Source: ZC4RG30 sp963812195
GTDB taxonomy: Bacteria; Pseudomonadota; Gammaproteobacteria; Steroidobacterales; Steroidobacteraceae
NCBI GenBank assembly: GCA_963812195.1
Contig: CAWEUI010000011.1
Location: 62,001 to 126,000, forward strand
Length of the DNA stretch: 64,000 nucleotides
Direction: 5' to 3'
Below are positions 63,744 to 64,000 of this stretch, piece by piece. A program made the position numbers and the translations under genes. Position 1 is the stretch's first letter. Every line of letters starts with the position of its first letter. The notes beneath the pieces are model-generated. The model made no database searches. It was given only the letters and a program-made list of their open reading frames with translations, and was not told the origin of the DNA.

Positions 63744-64000
63744 CTAGATCTGCTGAAAGATCTCCTTGAGCGAGGCCTCTTCCTCCTCGATCAGCTTCTC
63801 CAGCGCCAGTTCGATGGGTTCCGGCTTGCCCAACAGGTAGCCCTGGCCACGCTGCACGCCCATCGCCTGCAGCCGTCGCGCGGTGCTCTCGCTCTCCACG
63901 TATTCGGCCACGATCTCCAGGTCGAATTCGCGCGCCAGCTGGATGATGCCTTTCACGCCGGCTTCGGAACGGCTGTTGGTCATCATGTCGCGCACGAAAC
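63744..64000 (-). CDS. EAL-domain c-di-GMP phosphodiesterase fragment (cut by window end)
   Basis: The last 85 residues of an EAL domain: FVRDMMTNSRSE, GIIQLAREFDLEIVAEYVES, and the ending GVQRGQGYLLGKPEP, then an acidic helical tail to the stop at 63744. The rest lies beyond base 64000, including the EAL motif itself, so activity and any other domain cannot be judged. It is the third c-di-GMP-related element in this window together with the GGDEF-EAL gene and the riboswitch. Confidence 0.9.
   Translation of the reverse strand, partial: FVRDMMTNSRSEAGVKGIIQLAREFDLEIVAEYVESESTARRLQAMGVQRGQGYLLGKPEPIELALEKLIEEEEASLKEIFQQI

Overview
The window is about 64 kb of GC-rich bacterial chromosome, probably from a gammaproteobacterium near the Xanthomonadales/Steroidobacterales. 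This placement is an inference from YgiQ, HrpB, HemJ, an lpiA/acvB-type pair, a double-length UvrA, a large TonB-dependent receptor and c-di-GMP signalling genes; no rRNA or marker phylogeny is available. Genes are dense and often overlap by 1-20 bases. One tRNA (anticodon CAU) and one strong riboswitch (c-di-GMP class I) are visible. There is no CRISPR array and no complete prophage or insertion sequence, only a short decayed IS5-type transposase remnant.

Layout. 1-4.8 kb: branched-chain amino-acid genes (acetolactate synthase, cut by the window start, and threonine ammonia-lyase), interrupted by a degenerate alpha/beta-hydrolase and an FHA protein. 4.9-15.9 kb: one co-directional run of three lipoproteins, a transmembrane Ser/Thr kinase, a transmembrane FGE-like/PEGA-type protein, a small exported protein, an FHA protein, two membrane-anchored vWA proteins with the same N-terminal motif, and a fourth lipoprotein. 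This looks like one envelope phospho-signalling system and is the best candidate here for something undescribed. 15.9-23 kb: a periplasmic repeat protein, an NAD(P)-binding oxidoreductase, a GGDEF-EAL protein, then a c-di-GMP riboswitch in front of a SPOR-like protein. 23-29 kb: zinc-ribbon protein and a four-ATPase UvrA, then a scar with gene remnants. 29-34.9 kb: MscS channel, TVP38/DedA-type membrane protein, outer-membrane protein, YgiQ, DUF423, PAP2 phosphatase. 35-41.2 kb: MprF, AcvB and a two-component pair, a likely lysyl-phosphatidylglycerol module. 41.2-46.8 kb: VOC protein, HrpB, GST, HemJ, phosphoribosyltransferase, CPBP protease. 46.8-53.3 kb (minus strand): a haem operon, hemA - hemC/hemD fusion - histidine kinase - response regulator - hemE - hemN - CPBP protease, with the two-component system embedded by overlaps. 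53.5-64 kb: GSTs, DMT transporter, amidotransferase, MetE-like protein, exported reductase, tRNA, TonB receptor, His/Asp-rich exported protein, and an EAL protein cut by the window end.

Caution on sequence quality. About twenty single-base frameshifts break otherwise well-conserved genes (uvrA, mprF, hemE, hemN, the TonB receptor and others). Nearly all are one extra base, and many read as an extra C turning GCG into GCCG. I treat these as likely consensus errors and annotate the genes across the breaks.
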